A stretch of DNA of 64,000 nucleotides, taken from positions 42,701 to 106,700 of the forward strand of contig JAIKXO010000146.1 in the NCBI GenBank assembly GCA_024684065.1, in the 5' to 3' direction. This document shows, piece after piece, positions 18,744-28,170 of the stretch. The DNA comes from Lachnospiraceae bacterium (GTDB lineage: Bacteria > Bacillota_A > Clostridia > Lachnospirales > Lachnospiraceae). The notes below the pieces were generated by a model. The model ran no database searches. It saw only the letters and a list, made by a program, of their open reading frames with translations, and was not told where the DNA came from. The stretch's first letter is position 1; each line of letters starts with the position of its first letter. A program made the translations under genes and the position numbers.

Positions 18744-19688
18744 ATGGATAAAAACGCGAAAATATATGTGGCGGGACACAGGGGATTAGTGGGCTCTGCC
18801 ATAAAAAGGAATCTTGAAAGCAGGGGATACTCAAATATAACAGGAAGGACGCATAAGGAACTCGACCTGACAGACCAGGCTCAGGTCAGGAGTTTTTTTG
18901 AGGAAGAGAAGCCAGAGTACGTGATCCTTGCGGCCGCAAAGGTAGGGGGGATCAATGCAAATAATACGAGCCCCGCTGATTTTGCGTATGAGAATATGCA
19001 GATCCAGTGCAATGTTATCAAATGCGCCCATGATCATCATGTAAAAAAGCTCCTGTTCCTCGGAAGCACCTGTATTTATCCGAGAATGGCGCCCCAGCCC
19101 ATCCCGGAGGACGCTCTTCTTACGGGGCCGCTTGAGACGACGAATGAAGCATATGCGATAGCTAAGATCTCCGGACTTGAAATGTGTAAGTTCTTTAAGA
19201 TGCAGTACGGCGATGACTTTATCAGCTGCATGCCGACCAATCTTTACGGTCCCCATGATAATTATGATCTTAAGAATTCGCATGTACTTCCCGCGATGAT
19301 AAGAAAATTCCACGAAGCCAAAGTGAGTAACGCGGAGCATGTTACGCTGTGGGGAAGCGGGAAGCCCTTAAGGGAGTTTCTGTATGTGGATGACATGGCG
19401 GATGCCTGTGTATTCCTTCTGGAAAATTACAGCGGTCTTTCCCATGTGAATATCGGGACGGGAAAAGAGGTAACTATAAAGGAACTTGCGGAGATCGTAA
19501 AGGCAACGGTAGGCTATGAGGGTTCGATAGTATGGGACGCTTCAATGCCTGACGGGACGCCCAGAAAGCTTACTGATGTTACAAAGCTCCATGAGCTCGG
19601 ATGGACGCATAAGGTTGAGCTTTCAGAAGGTGTGAAGCTTGCTTATGACTGGTTCAGGGATAACATTGATATAAGCAGGGGAATGTAA
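18744..19688 (+). CDS. fcl: GDP-L-fucose synthase (epimerase/reductase)
   Basis: NADPH-dependent enzyme turning the Gmd product into GDP-L-fucose. 314 residues. The nucleotide site [49 protein letters not shown] and YAIAKISG (catalytic Tyr/Lys) are intact. It lies 17 bp after gmd and abuts the next gene. The pair indicates that fucose, or a derivative, is part of the surface polymer. Confidence 0.96.
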   Translation: MDKNAKIYVAGHRGLVGSAIKRNLESRGYSNITGRTHKELDLTDQAQVRSFFEEEKPEYVILAAAKVGGINANNTSPADFAYENMQIQCNVIKCAHDHHVKKLLFLGSTCIYPRMAPQPIPEDALLTGPLETTNEAYAIAKISGLEMCKFFKMQYGDDFISCMPTNLYGPHDNYDLKNSHVLPAMIRKFHEAKVSNAEHVTLWGSGKPLREFLYVDDMADACVFLLENYSGLSHVNIGTGKEVTIKELAEIVKATVGYEGSIVWDASMPDGTPRKLTDVTKLHELGWTHKVELSEGVKLAYDWFRDNIDISRGM

Positions 19689-20420
19689 TTGAAGGAACTT
19701 ATTGAAACTGCAGCGGCTTTTTATGAAAACTGCCGGGGGACGGGAAAGCTTTTCGTGCTGTTTGCCGCAGCAGTGCTTATAATAATTCTGATACAGAAAA
19801 AAGTATCTCCCGCGGGCTTTAATCCGGCGGTATTTTTATTATCTGTACGAAGCGGAATAGCCTATGCTTTCACGCTGCTTTTTAAGACTTCGGAAAATCC
19901 GCAGAACGGGCGGAAAAGCATTGGACCGTACAGGATCCTGTCTAATATAGTCCTTATCGGACTGATAACGATAACGATAATACTGGGCGGAAAGAGGGTG
20001 ATCGCGGGGGAATTTTATGAGCCTGCCGAAAATACCCTCCATTTAAAGACAAGGCATGTAATGGTGATGGACAGGCTTTTGGAGCTTGCGGGCGATGAAA
20101 GCGTAATAAGCGTGATAGCCACTCCCCAGATCGCGCCTTTCCTTAAACAGTACAGTTCACGGTTCATGCCGCTTTATGACTATTCAGACACCGGCAGTAA
20201 ACTGCGGCTTAATGAAGGGGCGCAGATCGTATACAATGAATACTCCTCCTCTGTTCCAAGGATGGACAGGATAACCAGGATAGGACATAAGGAAGATTAC
20301 AGATATCTGCTGGTTGACACAGTAAGGTACTACCCCGAATTAAAAGCGTCGGAATTTGGATATGAGCTCCTCGATACCGTGGAGGGGATGGAGATTTACA
20401 GGAGAATTGAAGACTTATGA
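19689..20420 (+). CDS. Membrane-anchored protein of the polysaccharide cluster, function unknown
   Basis: 243 residues, starting with TTG immediately after the fcl stop. There are two hydrophobic segments (LFVLFAAAVLIIILIQ, about 21-36, and SNIVLIGLITITIILGG), then a soluble C-terminal domain of about 130 residues ending in DTVEGMEIYRRIEDL. That domain resembles, in pattern, the extracytoplasmic tail of the protein at 23237-24103 and tails of GT-C-type membrane glycosyltransferases. It overlaps the next gene by 4 bp. The function is inferred only from context. Confidence 0.6.
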   Translation: MKELIETAAAFYENCRGTGKLFVLFAAAVLIIILIQKKVSPAGFNPAVFLLSVRSGIAYAFTLLFKTSENPQNGRKSIGPYRILSNIVLIGLITITIILGGKRVIAGEFYEPAENTLHLKTRHVMVMDRLLELAGDESVISVIATPQIAPFLKQYSSRFMPLYDYSDTGSKLRLNEGAQIVYNEYSSSVPRMDRITRIGHKEDYRYLLVDTVRYYPELKASEFGYELLDTVEGMEIYRRIEDL

Positions 20421-21781
20421 TCTACGGGGTTTCTCTTCTCATCCTGCTCGTATTCTTTGTGCTTGCTTTTATAGCGGGGTTTACGCTCAGGGTGGTGACA
20501 AAGCAGAGAGGTCATGACCTGATAACCATATATTCGCAGGGTATGGTCGTGATCCTGCTTATCTTTATATTATGCTCAAAACTGTGCGTATTTATTTCCG
20601 CCAGCGTTAAATTTGCAGGAGCCCTGTGGCTTTCTGCTATATTTATTATTGAGGTTTTTTTTATTTTTGCGGACAGAAGAAGGTTCCCGCTGTTTTTTAA
20701 GAACTTCAGGGTAAGGCTCAGAAACAGGGAGAAAACGAGCTTTTTGACGAAGCTTTTTGCGACCCTTCTGCTGATCCTGATCCTTTTACAGATCTGCTTC
20801 GTGATAAATTTTGCATTGAACAGGCCGAATGCGGTAAAGGAGCTTTCGGATGCCGTGTTTGCGTATGATACGGGCAGGATAGTCAGGGAATCGCCGATGA
20901 TGATGCTTTATGCATGGCTTGCGGGACTTATAAGGGTTCATCCGCTGACTGTCATATATTCCGTATCTCCCGTGATCCTTTTCCCGATGTATTACAGCAT
21001 CGAGTGGAGCCTTGCCAGAAAGCTGTTTAAGGAAGACACGGATAAATGCCTGTTCATGCTTTTTGTTTTTTCGCTTTTGCAGATATTCGGATTTCAGTCC
21101 GGATATATGTCGCAAACCGTCATGCTCATGTCTTTTTTTTCGGGAACGGCATTTTTCGTCCATGCCGTTCTTCCCTTTACGCTCTGGTTTGTCCTTGAAG
21201 CGATCGAAAGGAAGGAGCTTGTAAAAGAACGGGACAGGGCGCAAAGTAAGCAGGAAGAGGCTTTGAGGGCTCTGAGGCCTTCTTCCGAAAGAGCGGTTTT
21301 CGCCGCGGAAAATATAAATACAGAGGATTTAAGCATAGAGGAATTTGAAGAGGACTGGGATATGAAGCACAGGATCGTTAATTCAAGGAATCTGGGAATA
21401 TTGCTTTTGGTCGTTACGGTTATGTTTGCCGGAACTGTTTTTATCTTAAACAGAAAGATAAACAGTCTGCATGAAACGGCGGCAGGGATAACCGAGAACT
21501 TAAATGAGAGCGTCAGGACCTATGAGTTCATTCCCGAGGGGTCGGAACGGGCGGAAGCGCTGATCCTTAATAAAAGCGGGGGAGGTATTATCGTGATCGG
21601 CGGCGGGGCCGCAGAATACGGCGATGAGCTTTATGAAATGATAGAGAAATACGGCCCTGTAAAAGAGTGGTACTTAAAGGGCAGGGGGCCTGAGGACTGC
21701 GGAGCATACGAAGTGTGCAAAGAACGGGGGATCGAGGCCGGAAATGTGTATGTGCTCAATCTGGAAACTGTTTCTGAATAA
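20417..21781 (+). CDS. Multi-spanning membrane protein, DUF6077/GT-C-like, with odd C-terminal domain
   Basis: 454 residues. About nine hydrophobic helices cover residues 1-270; the segment AWLAGLIRVHPLTVIYSVSPVILFPMYYSIEWSLARKLF matches in pattern the membrane protein at 21973-23163 (ISPLIWTKSVMSTVIIILTNMVYYLIASELF). A charged linker and one more helix (NLGILLLVVTVMFAGTVFIL) lead to a C-terminal stretch of about 60 residues (GGGAAEYGDELYEMIEKYG, then GRGPEDCGAYEVCKERG). This recalls the start of a metallo-beta-lactamase domain without its histidines. The exact role is unknown; a part in polymer assembly is likely. Confidence 0.6.
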   Translation: MIYGVSLLILLVFFVLAFIAGFTLRVVTKQRGHDLITIYSQGMVVILLIFILCSKLCVFISASVKFAGALWLSAIFIIEVFFIFADRRRFPLFFKNFRVRLRNREKTSFLTKLFATLLLILILLQICFVINFALNRPNAVKELSDAVFAYDTGRIVRESPMMMLYAWLAGLIRVHPLTVIYSVSPVILFPMYYSIEWSLARKLFKEDTDKCLFMLFVFSLLQIFGFQSGYMSQTVMLMSFFSGTAFFVHAVLPFTLWFVLEAIERKELVKERDRAQSKQEEALRALRPSSERAVFAAENINTEDLSIEEFEEDWDMKHRIVNSRNLGILLLVVTVMFAGTVFILNRKINSLHETAAGITENLNESVRTYEFIPEGSERAEALILNKSGGGIIVIGGGAAEYGDELYEMIEKYGPVKEWYLKGRGPEDCGAYEVCKERGIEAGNVYVLNLETVSE

Positions 21782-21810
21782 TGTTTATATATGACTTACA
21801 GTAAAAGAAA

Positions 21811-21893
21811 GTCTGAAAGTCGAAGACTTTCAAACCTGACTGGCGGGTCAGATACGAGCCCGGATATATCCGGTTCGTGCCTGGGTCCGGGGG
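21811..21893 (+). repeat. Family A structured repeat, copy 2
   Basis: Same order as the copy at 13695: inverted repeat TGAAAGTC/GACTTTCA, then TGGCGGGTCAGATACGAGCC, a CCGGATATATCCGG stem, GTGCCTGGGTCC and a GGGGG purine run. An ATG seven bases after the purine run opens only four codons before a stop, so here the repeat does not drive an obvious gene; the next real start is at 21973. Confidence 0.7.
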
Positions 21894-21972
21894 ATAAAAA
21901 TGTCAGACATCTGATCTGCCTTCCTGCTTTTTGCGGCATTGCCTTAACCGGGCAGTGCCTGAAAGACTGCTT

Positions 21973-23163
21973 ATGACAGTTATCATTTTGGCGATTATCG
22001 TAAACTTCATATTGTACTATCTGTTCGGTACGGTGGTGCTTTATAAAAAGGGCGTAAAACCGCATTTTATGTACAGGATAATGGTTGGATTCTTTGCCTA
22101 TTATGCCGTATTTTTTGTGTTCTGCGTGCCTGTCATGAAGTATTACCGGCCACTGTCCATGCTTACCGGGATCTGGACCGTTGCGGCCGCTGTTATCTCG
22201 CTTGCGGGTGTTTTGCTTATTATCAGGGAACGGCTGCAAAAGCCCGTTAATGCGCCCGGAAGCGAAGGGCGGAAGGATGGGTATTTAAGCCTTGCCGGTG
22301 TAAAAGCGGCAGTTTCATGGATAAAAAATAATCCTTTATTTTTTGCCGGCATGGCCGTTCTTATCCTCATACAGATAATACTTGTATCCTGTACATATAA
22401 TTTTACGCTGGATGCCGCATATTATGTAGCCGGGATAAGCACTAATATCGACACGAACATGATCAATGTTTATGATCCTTTTACCGGAGCCTGGCAGGAT
22501 CATTTTGAGATGAGGTATTTTTTTGCGACTTATTCCGTACAGGATGCCGTGGTATGTCAGCTTACCGGTATTTCCCCCCTTATCTGGACCAAATCCGTAA
22601 TGTCTACGGTCATAATCATTCTGACAAATATGGTTTATTATTTGATAGCCTCAGAGCTTTTTGATACAGGGATCCTTTCCGGGAGAAAAGAGGATGAACA
22701 GTTTGCGCCTCACGATGATGAGATGACGCGCCGCAAAAAGAACACAGCTGTTTTTCTGATGATGGCTGTGATGCTCTTTATAAATGTCACCTTTAATACC
22801 ATATATACCTCCTCTCTGTTTCTGATGACAAGGACGTATGAGGGGAAGGCGATCGTTGGGAATCTGGGGATTTTCAGTATATTTCTGCTGTTTATAAAAA
22901 TGAACGATAATGATGAAACCGGGCTTATCAAGCCGTGGCTTTGTGTTTTTCTGATCTGTTTCGGAGCGTCAACTGTTTCTTCGACGGCAAATATGCTTAT
23001 GCCGGTGGAGCTCACGGTTCTGTTTCTGCCTTTGATCATAAGGAAAAAAAGCTATGGGTGGATACCAAAATATATAGCCTGTGTGATGCCGGGGATTATT
23101 TTATCGTTAGCTTTTGTGCTTTACGTTAAAGGATATTTTGTCTTTTACACTTATCCGAGATAG
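21973..23163 (+). CDS. Multi-spanning membrane protein, DUF6077-like, possibly N-terminal half of a split gene
   Basis: About 396 residues from the ATG at 21973 (an in-frame TTG at 21931 would add 14). About ten hydrophobic helices. The extracytoplasmic loop TLDAAYYVAGISTNIDTNMINVYDPFTG is typical of DUF6077-type membrane proteins with remote GT-C similarity. It stops abruptly after VLYVKGYFVFYTYPR, without the distal helices and soluble tail usual for the family. Those features appear in the next open frame at 23237, after a 73-bp spacer and in another frame. There is no good Shine-Dalgarno. Either two cooperating proteins or a broken gene. Confidence 0.6.
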   Translation: MTVIILAIIVNFILYYLFGTVVLYKKGVKPHFMYRIMVGFFAYYAVFFVFCVPVMKYYRPLSMLTGIWTVAAAVISLAGVLLIIRERLQKPVNAPGSEGRKDGYLSLAGVKAAVSWIKNNPLFFAGMAVLILIQIILVSCTYNFTLDAAYYVAGISTNIDTNMINVYDPFTGAWQDHFEMRYFFATYSVQDAVVCQLTGISPLIWTKSVMSTVIIILTNMVYYLIASELFDTGILSGRKEDEQFAPHDDEMTRRKKNTAVFLMMAVMLFINVTFNTIYTSSLFLMTRTYEGKAIVGNLGIFSIFLLFIKMNDNDETGLIKPWLCVFLICFGASTVSSTANMLMPVELTVLFLPLIIRKKSYGWIPKYIACVMPGIILSLAFVLYVKGYFVFYTYPR

Positions 23164-23236
23164 GGGATGGGCGGACATAAGCATGCCGCCTCCGGTAATG
23201 CTGCAGCTTACAGGATCAATATTAAGGGAAATATAA

Positions 23237-24103
23237 TTGCAGAATATAAATGTTTTCGAGAAAGGAATAGGGTATCTGGAAGCATGCTTAGAGTATTACA
23301 ACGGCTCTAATGCCTATGCGCTGCTTTATGTTCTTTCGCTTGTTTATCTTCTGATCTGCGGGAGCAAAAAGGAACAGAGGATCTTTATCCCAAGCGGGAT
23401 ATTTATGATACTTACGGTATATAATCCCATAGCCCCGGTGATACTTGATAAATTCTTTGACGTAAACAGCGAGTACTACAGGTTTTTCTGGATAACGCCC
23501 ATAATCGTTCTGGTTCCGTATGTCGCTGTAAAGCTTATTCTTAACTCTGAAGGGGCAGGGCAGCGGGCACTCGTTTCAGCTGTCATTGTCTGTATTTTCC
23601 TGTTATCCGGAAATTTCTTATATAAAAACGGGGTCAGATGGGCGGAAAACATTTATAAGATGCCTGATGAGATGCTTGAGATCTCAGGGATGATCCATGA
23701 GGATACGGAGCTTGAATATCCGAAGGTATTCTTAGAATACGAATATAATATGCAGATGCGCCAGTATGATCCGAAGCTTCTTCTGACCGTGGACAGGGAG
23801 GATTATCTCTATGCCGTGGCAAACGATTTTACGGAGGAACAGCTGGAGGATGAGTCGTATCCGCAGTATAAGATAATCGCGGCGCTTATAAAGTACCAGG
23901 AGGTGGAGACTGAGGATTTCCTTAATGCCATGGAGGAAACCCACACGGAATATGTTGTTCTTGATAAGAACAATTCCATGCTGTCTTATCTGGAAAATGC
24001 CGGTCTCGAAACGGTTGGAGAGACGGAGACGCACCGCATCATGAAATATGAGCTTAAAGAGCCTTATGAATTCGAGCTTGTGGATTATTCCGTAGTTTAT
24101 TAA
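23237..24103 (+). CDS. Membrane protein with extracytoplasmic tail, possibly C-terminal half of the preceding gene
   Basis: 288 residues from a TTG start; a TAA codon directly upstream in frame forbids extension. There are about three hydrophobic segments (ALLYVLSLVYLLICG, FIPSGIFMILTVYNPIAPVIL, FFWITPIIVLVPYVAVKLIL, then LVSAVIVCIFLLSGNFLY), then a soluble domain of about 130 residues ending HRIMKYELKEPYEFELVDYSVVY. The segment EYYRFFWITPI is what follows the proximal helices in DUF6077-like proteins, so this frame complements the truncated upstream protein. A weak AAGGGA lies 8-9 nt before the TTG. Confidence 0.55.
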   Translation: MQNINVFEKGIGYLEACLEYYNGSNAYALLYVLSLVYLLICGSKKEQRIFIPSGIFMILTVYNPIAPVILDKFFDVNSEYYRFFWITPIIVLVPYVAVKLILNSEGAGQRALVSAVIVCIFLLSGNFLYKNGVRWAENIYKMPDEMLEISGMIHEDTELEYPKVFLEYEYNMQMRQYDPKLLLTVDREDYLYAVANDFTEEQLEDESYPQYKIIAALIKYQEVETEDFLNAMEETHTEYVVLDKNNSMLSYLENAGLETVGETETHRIMKYELKEPYEFELVDYSVVY

Positions 24104-24160
24104 ATACTGCTTATATTGAAACCATTATACGTACTGAAACCGTTACCCTTATGAAAAGCT

Positions 24161-25120
24161 ATGGCAGATCATACTGATAAAATATTACTGACTATCTTCA
24201 CGCCCACATATAACAGGGCAGCGCTTTTAAGAAGAGCCTATGAAAGCCTTTTGAGACAGACCAGAAAGGACTTTGTCTGGCTCATCGTGGACGACGGGTC
24301 GGATGATGATACCAAAGAAGCGGTAGAGAGCTGGACGTCTGATAAAAGCATTGAGATAAGATATCATTATACGGAAAACGGAGGAAAGATGCGTGCGCAC
24401 AACAGGGGGGTCGAGCTGTGCGATACGGAGCTTTTTTTGTGCCTGGATTCGGACGATTATCTTACCGATGACGCCGTAGAAACCATATACAGGGAGTTTT
24501 TAAAGGCTGAAAAGGATTTTGGGGCTTTTCAGGACGGAAAGATTTACGGCAGGGAATTCGGAGGGATAACAGCCCATAAAGGGAGAGATGAAAACACCCC
24601 TCTGTACGGTACTGAGTTTCCTAAAAAGAATCCGGATAACGAAGGAGAAAACGGGAGAGAAACAGGCCGGTATTCCACTCTGTACGGACTTTACTTAAAC
24701 GGATTTAAGGGAGAGACCACGCTCGTATATAAGACCAGATATCTGAGAAGATACCCCTTTCCGGAGATAAAGGGCGAAAAATATGTGCCTGAGGATTATA
24801 TTTATGATAAAATAGATAAAGACTGCGTCCTGAAGATCGTTCCAAAGGTCCTCACTGTCTGCGAGCTGGTGTCTGAAGGATATACGGATTCGCTGAAGAA
24901 GCTGAAGCTTGATAATCCGAAGGGGTGGTTTCTTTATTATGAGCAGAGAGCCGGTATTACTCCTGCTTCCATACTGAAATTCAAATATGCGGGCTACTAT
25001 GTTATCTACGCAAAACGCACAAAAAAAAGGCTGTTTATGAAAGATGATCCTGTCCCGCCCGCGTGGACGGCACTTGGTTTTGCAGCTGCCCTGCTGCTTA
25101 AGGTTACGGGACGGGAGTAG
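24161..25120 (+). CDS. Family 2 glycosyltransferase
   Basis: GT-A fold transferase adding a sugar to the lipid-linked repeat unit on the cytoplasmic face. 319 residues. N-terminal LTIFTPTYNRAALLRRAYESLLRQT, the nucleotide-binding VDDGSDDDT, the metal-binding LDSDDYL (DXD-like) and a mid-domain FKGETTLVYKTRYLRRYPFPE acceptor region ending at EDYIYDKI. This pattern is common in Firmicute capsule clusters. Donor and acceptor are unknown. The ATG at 24161 has only a weak purine run upstream. Confidence 0.85.
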   Translation: MADHTDKILLTIFTPTYNRAALLRRAYESLLRQTRKDFVWLIVDDGSDDDTKEAVESWTSDKSIEIRYHYTENGGKMRAHNRGVELCDTELFLCLDSDDYLTDDAVETIYREFLKAEKDFGAFQDGKIYGREFGGITAHKGRDENTPLYGTEFPKKNPDNEGENGRETGRYSTLYGLYLNGFKGETTLVYKTRYLRRYPFPEIKGEKYVPEDYIYDKIDKDCVLKIVPKVLTVCELVSEGYTDSLKKLKLDNPKGWFLYYEQRAGITPASILKFKYAGYYVIYAKRTKKRLFMKDDPVPPAWTALGFAAALLLKVTGRE

Positions 25121-25189
25121 GCAGGGAAACGCGCAAAGACAATCTCCCTTTATTACCCGGGATCCTTTCTACAGCTCCGGTTATTGATT

Positions 25190-26569
25190 ATGCTTAATAA
25201 TTCTCAGATGAAAAAGAGAATATACAGCTTTATCATGGCATTTATGATCGTCGCCGCAGAGACGGGCATCATGACCTTTGTCTGGGTGGCCTTTTACAAT
25301 CATGAGCTGCCCAAGGCATACTACTTCTGGGGCCATGTCTTTATTTCGGTCGTATATATGTTCATCCTTTTCTTTATCTCTATCATGTACGGCGGTTTAA
25401 AGATCGGTTCCTACAGAATGATCGAGATAGCCTTTTCCCAGGTTTTTTCTACGGTTGTGACAAATATCCTTTTTTATCTCATCATCTGTATGATCGCCTA
25501 TCACTTTCCGACGCCGCTTCCGGTCATCGGTGTGACACTGCTTCAGGGGTTCTGTATCTGTGCCTGGGTCTTTCTTGCGACCATGATCTACAGAAGGCTT
25601 TTCCCTCCGCTTAATATCCTGCTCATATATGGCGGAAAGCAGAAGGACAGGTTCGTGGAAAAGGTTAAGACCAGGAGGCATCAGTTTTCCATAAATACTT
25701 CCATGGATATCGAAAAAGAGGAGCTTTCAGCGATACTTGACGGGATAGACAGGCATGAAGCGGTCATGATGTGGGATGTGCCGGTGGATAAGCGCAACAG
25801 TATCTTTAAATACTGTTATGAGCGGTCGATAGAGATCTATATCATGCCCCATATTATGGATATAATCCTCAGAGGATCGCAGGCGCTTCATCTTTTCGAT
25901 ACCCCGCTCCTGCTTACCAGGGGATCGCCCCTTGAGTTTGAACAGCTGTTATTCAAGAGATTTTTCGATATTGTTTTTTCCGGTCTGCTCATTGTTTTAC
26001 TGTCTCCGGTGATGCTGATAACGGCACTGTGCATCAAGCTTTATGACAGGGGTCCGGTTTTATATAAGCAGATAAGGGTGACGTATGGAAACAGAGAGTT
26101 CTATATCTATAAATTCAGGAGCATGATCGTAAATGCCGAGCAGGACGGAAAAGCAAGGCTTGCGACAAAGCATGACCTGAGGATCACGCCTGTGGGGCGT
26201 GTGATAAGAAAGGTCAGGATCGATGAGCTTCCCCAGTTATTCAATGTTCTTAAGGGTGATATGAGCTTCGTGGGTCCGAGGCCGGAGCGTCCCGAAATAA
26301 TAGAGAAGTATAAGAAAAACATGCCCGAGTTTGCGTACCGTACCAAGGTCAAGGCCGGGATCACGGGTTACGCGCAGATCTACGGAAAATATAATACTCT
26401 TCCTTATGACAAGCTGAAGCTGGATCTTTTTTATATCGAAAACTTTTCGGTCTGGCTTGACTTAAGGCTTATAATCCTGACGGTAAAGATACTTTTTACT
26501 TTTGAGAGCACTGAAGGGATCGAGGACGGAAATCTTACGGCGCTTGCAGAGGATTCCCGGGATGAGTGA
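25190..26569 (+). CDS. Undecaprenyl-phosphate sugar phosphotransferase (WcaJ/CpsE-type initiating enzyme)
   Basis: Polyprenyl-glycosylphosphotransferase that loads the first sugar-1-phosphate onto undecaprenyl phosphate. 459 residues. Four N-terminal helices and a CoA-binding-like domain come first. The re-entrant helix KRFFDIVFSGLLIVLLSPVMLITA and the catalytic domain follow: FYIYKFRSMIVNAE, RIDELPQLFNVLKGDMSFVGPRPERPE and KAGITGYAQIYGKYNT. All signature motifs are intact. I chose the ATG at 25190 over TTG at 25184; neither has a strong Shine-Dalgarno. Its presence shows a Wzx/Wzy-type polymer. It overlaps the next gene by 8 bp. Confidence 0.92.
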   Translation: MLNNSQMKKRIYSFIMAFMIVAAETGIMTFVWVAFYNHELPKAYYFWGHVFISVVYMFILFFISIMYGGLKIGSYRMIEIAFSQVFSTVVTNILFYLIICMIAYHFPTPLPVIGVTLLQGFCICAWVFLATMIYRRLFPPLNILLIYGGKQKDRFVEKVKTRRHQFSINTSMDIEKEELSAILDGIDRHEAVMMWDVPVDKRNSIFKYCYERSIEIYIMPHIMDIILRGSQALHLFDTPLLLTRGSPLEFEQLLFKRFFDIVFSGLLIVLLSPVMLITALCIKLYDRGPVLYKQIRVTYGNREFYIYKFRSMIVNAEQDGKARLATKHDLRITPVGRVIRKVRIDELPQLFNVLKGDMSFVGPRPERPEIIEKYKKNMPEFAYRTKVKAGITGYAQIYGKYNTLPYDKLKLDLFYIENFSVWLDLRLIILTVKILFTFESTEGIEDGNLTALAEDSRDE

Positions 26570-27314
26570 GTTGATAAGCATTGTTATTCCCGTCCATAAT
26601 GCCGGTCAGGTCTTAAATGAAACGATCGCTTCGGTAAAAAGCCAGACATACGGGGAATGGGAGCTCATCCTTGTGGATGACGGCTCCTCCGATAACAGCG
26701 TAGAGACAGCCGAGACGGCAGCCATGGGAGACGACAGGATAAGGCTTATAAGAAATACCGGTTCACATGGCGCTTCCTATGCAAGGAACGCAGGCGTCCT
26801 GGATTCAAAGGGAAGGTATTTGTGCTTTCTGGACGCGGATGATCTGTGGCTTCCAAAAAAGCTTGAAGAGCAGCTTGGTTACATGAAATCAAGGGATGCC
26901 GCATTTTCCTTTACCGGTTATGAATTTGCGGATGAGAAGGGCTGCGGGCTTGGAAAGACAGTCAGGGTTCCCGAAACGATAAGTTACAGGGAGGCCCTTA
27001 AAAACACCACGATCTTTACAAGCACAGTGATGTTTGATCTTGGCAGGCTTAAAAAATCAGATATAGAGATGCCCCACATTGAGAGCGAAGACACAGCCTT
27101 ATGGTGGAGGCTCTTAAGAAACGGTGTTACCGGCTATGGGCTTGATATTTCGCTTACCTTGTACCGCAGAAGCCCGGGAACACTTTCCTCTAATAAGATC
27201 ACGGCCATAAAAAGGATATGGAGACTGTACAGAGAGGCTGAGGGGTTATCCGTTCCTTATAGTGCATACTGTTTCTGCTTTTGGGCCGCAAGGGCTGTGC
27301 TTAGGAGAATATGA
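26562..27314 (+). CDS. Family 2 glycosyltransferase
   Basis: 250 residues beginning MSELISIVIPVHNAGQVLNETIASVKSQTY, with VDDGSSDNS and the DXD-like FLDADDLWLPKK. A frame open from 26502 exists, but the ATG at 26562 begins the conserved fold directly and overlaps the sugar-transferase stop (ATGAGTGA), which suggests coupling. The C-terminal acceptor region ESEDTALWWRLLRNG is typical of TagA/WaaV-like GT2 enzymes. The substrate is unknown. Confidence 0.88.
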   Translation: MSELISIVIPVHNAGQVLNETIASVKSQTYGEWELILVDDGSSDNSVETAETAAMGDDRIRLIRNTGSHGASYARNAGVLDSKGRYLCFLDADDLWLPKKLEEQLGYMKSRDAAFSFTGYEFADEKGCGLGKTVRVPETISYREALKNTTIFTSTVMFDLGRLKKSDIEMPHIESEDTALWWRLLRNGVTGYGLDISLTLYRRSPGTLSSNKITAIKRIWRLYREAEGLSVPYSAYCFCFWAARAVLRRI

Positions 27315-27315
27315 A

Positions 27316-28170
27316 ATGAGACTGCAGGTGCTTCTGTCTGCGATGAATTTAAAGGATGAATCCTATGTGGATTCGCTTAATATAACCTCGGATGCGGTAG
27401 TTGTAAATCAGTGGAGTGAACAGAGCCCGTATGCGGATACCTTAAGGGACGAGTGCGGAAATGTTACCGGGATCTTAAGTATTGAAAGGATCAAACGAAA
27501 TAACATAAACGGTGACATGCATGAGGTCGTCTTTATCGAATCCTCGCAGAAGGGCTTAAGCCGCAGCAGGAATATGGCTATAGAAGCCTCAAATGCGGAT
27601 ATATGCATACTCTGCGATAATGACGTGGAATATGTTCCTTACTACGACAGGATCATTCTGAAGGCTTTTGAAAAATACAGCGACGCGGATCTTATCGTTT
27701 TTTATATTAAGAGAAAGGAAAAGCCGGAGCCCAATTATAAGAAAGAAAAAAGGATGGGCTATCTGTCGGTGCTTAAGATCTTTTCCCCTGAGATCGCTTT
27801 TAAAAGGGACAGTATAAAGGGGATCTCCTTTAATCCCATGTTCGGGGCGGGAGCCAGATACCAGATGGGCGAAGAGAATATCTTTCTCTATGACTGCCTG
27901 AAAAAGGGGAAGAAGATCTATTATGTGCCGGTAAAGATAGCGGAATTAAGGGAAGAGGAATCGACCTGGTTCAAGGGCTATGACAGGGAATTCTTTGTCA
28001 GCAGGGGCGCCAATTACGCGATGATGACAAAGACCTTTTACCCGGTGCTCATACTTCAGTATGCGGTCAGAAAAAGAAAGCTTTACAAGGACGAGACTTC
28101 GTTTGTAAACGCGGTGAAATATATGTTTGAGGGCTCCCGGTTAAAGGGAGTTAAGGTTTATACTCAATAA
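27316..28170 (+). CDS. Glycosyltransferase, GT2-like
   Basis: 284 residues. It starts LQVLLSAMNLKDESYVDSLNITSDAVVVNQW, with GLSRSRNMAIEASNADICILCDNDVEYVPYYD carrying a DND metal motif, and GISFNPMFGAGARYQMGEENIFLYDCLKKG, a recognised acceptor/catalytic region of capsule GT2 proteins. AGGAG lies 10 nt before the ATG and the previous stop is 1 bp upstream. The C-terminus ends within a perfect inverted repeat (see 28159). The substrate is unknown. Confidence 0.8.
   Translation: MRLQVLLSAMNLKDESYVDSLNITSDAVVVNQWSEQSPYADTLRDECGNVTGILSIERIKRNNINGDMHEVVFIESSQKGLSRSRNMAIEASNADICILCDNDVEYVPYYDRIILKAFEKYSDADLIVFYIKRKEKPEPNYKKEKRMGYLSVLKIFSPEIAFKRDSIKGISFNPMFGAGARYQMGEENIFLYDCLKKGKKIYYVPVKIAELREEESTWFKGYDREFFVSRGANYAMMTKTFYPVLILQYAVRKRKLYKDETSFVNAVKYMFEGSRLKGVKVYTQ

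Noticed and set aside
21900..21914. ATG directly after the family A repeat copy 2
   Set aside because: It opens only four codons before a stop and is out of frame with the following gene.
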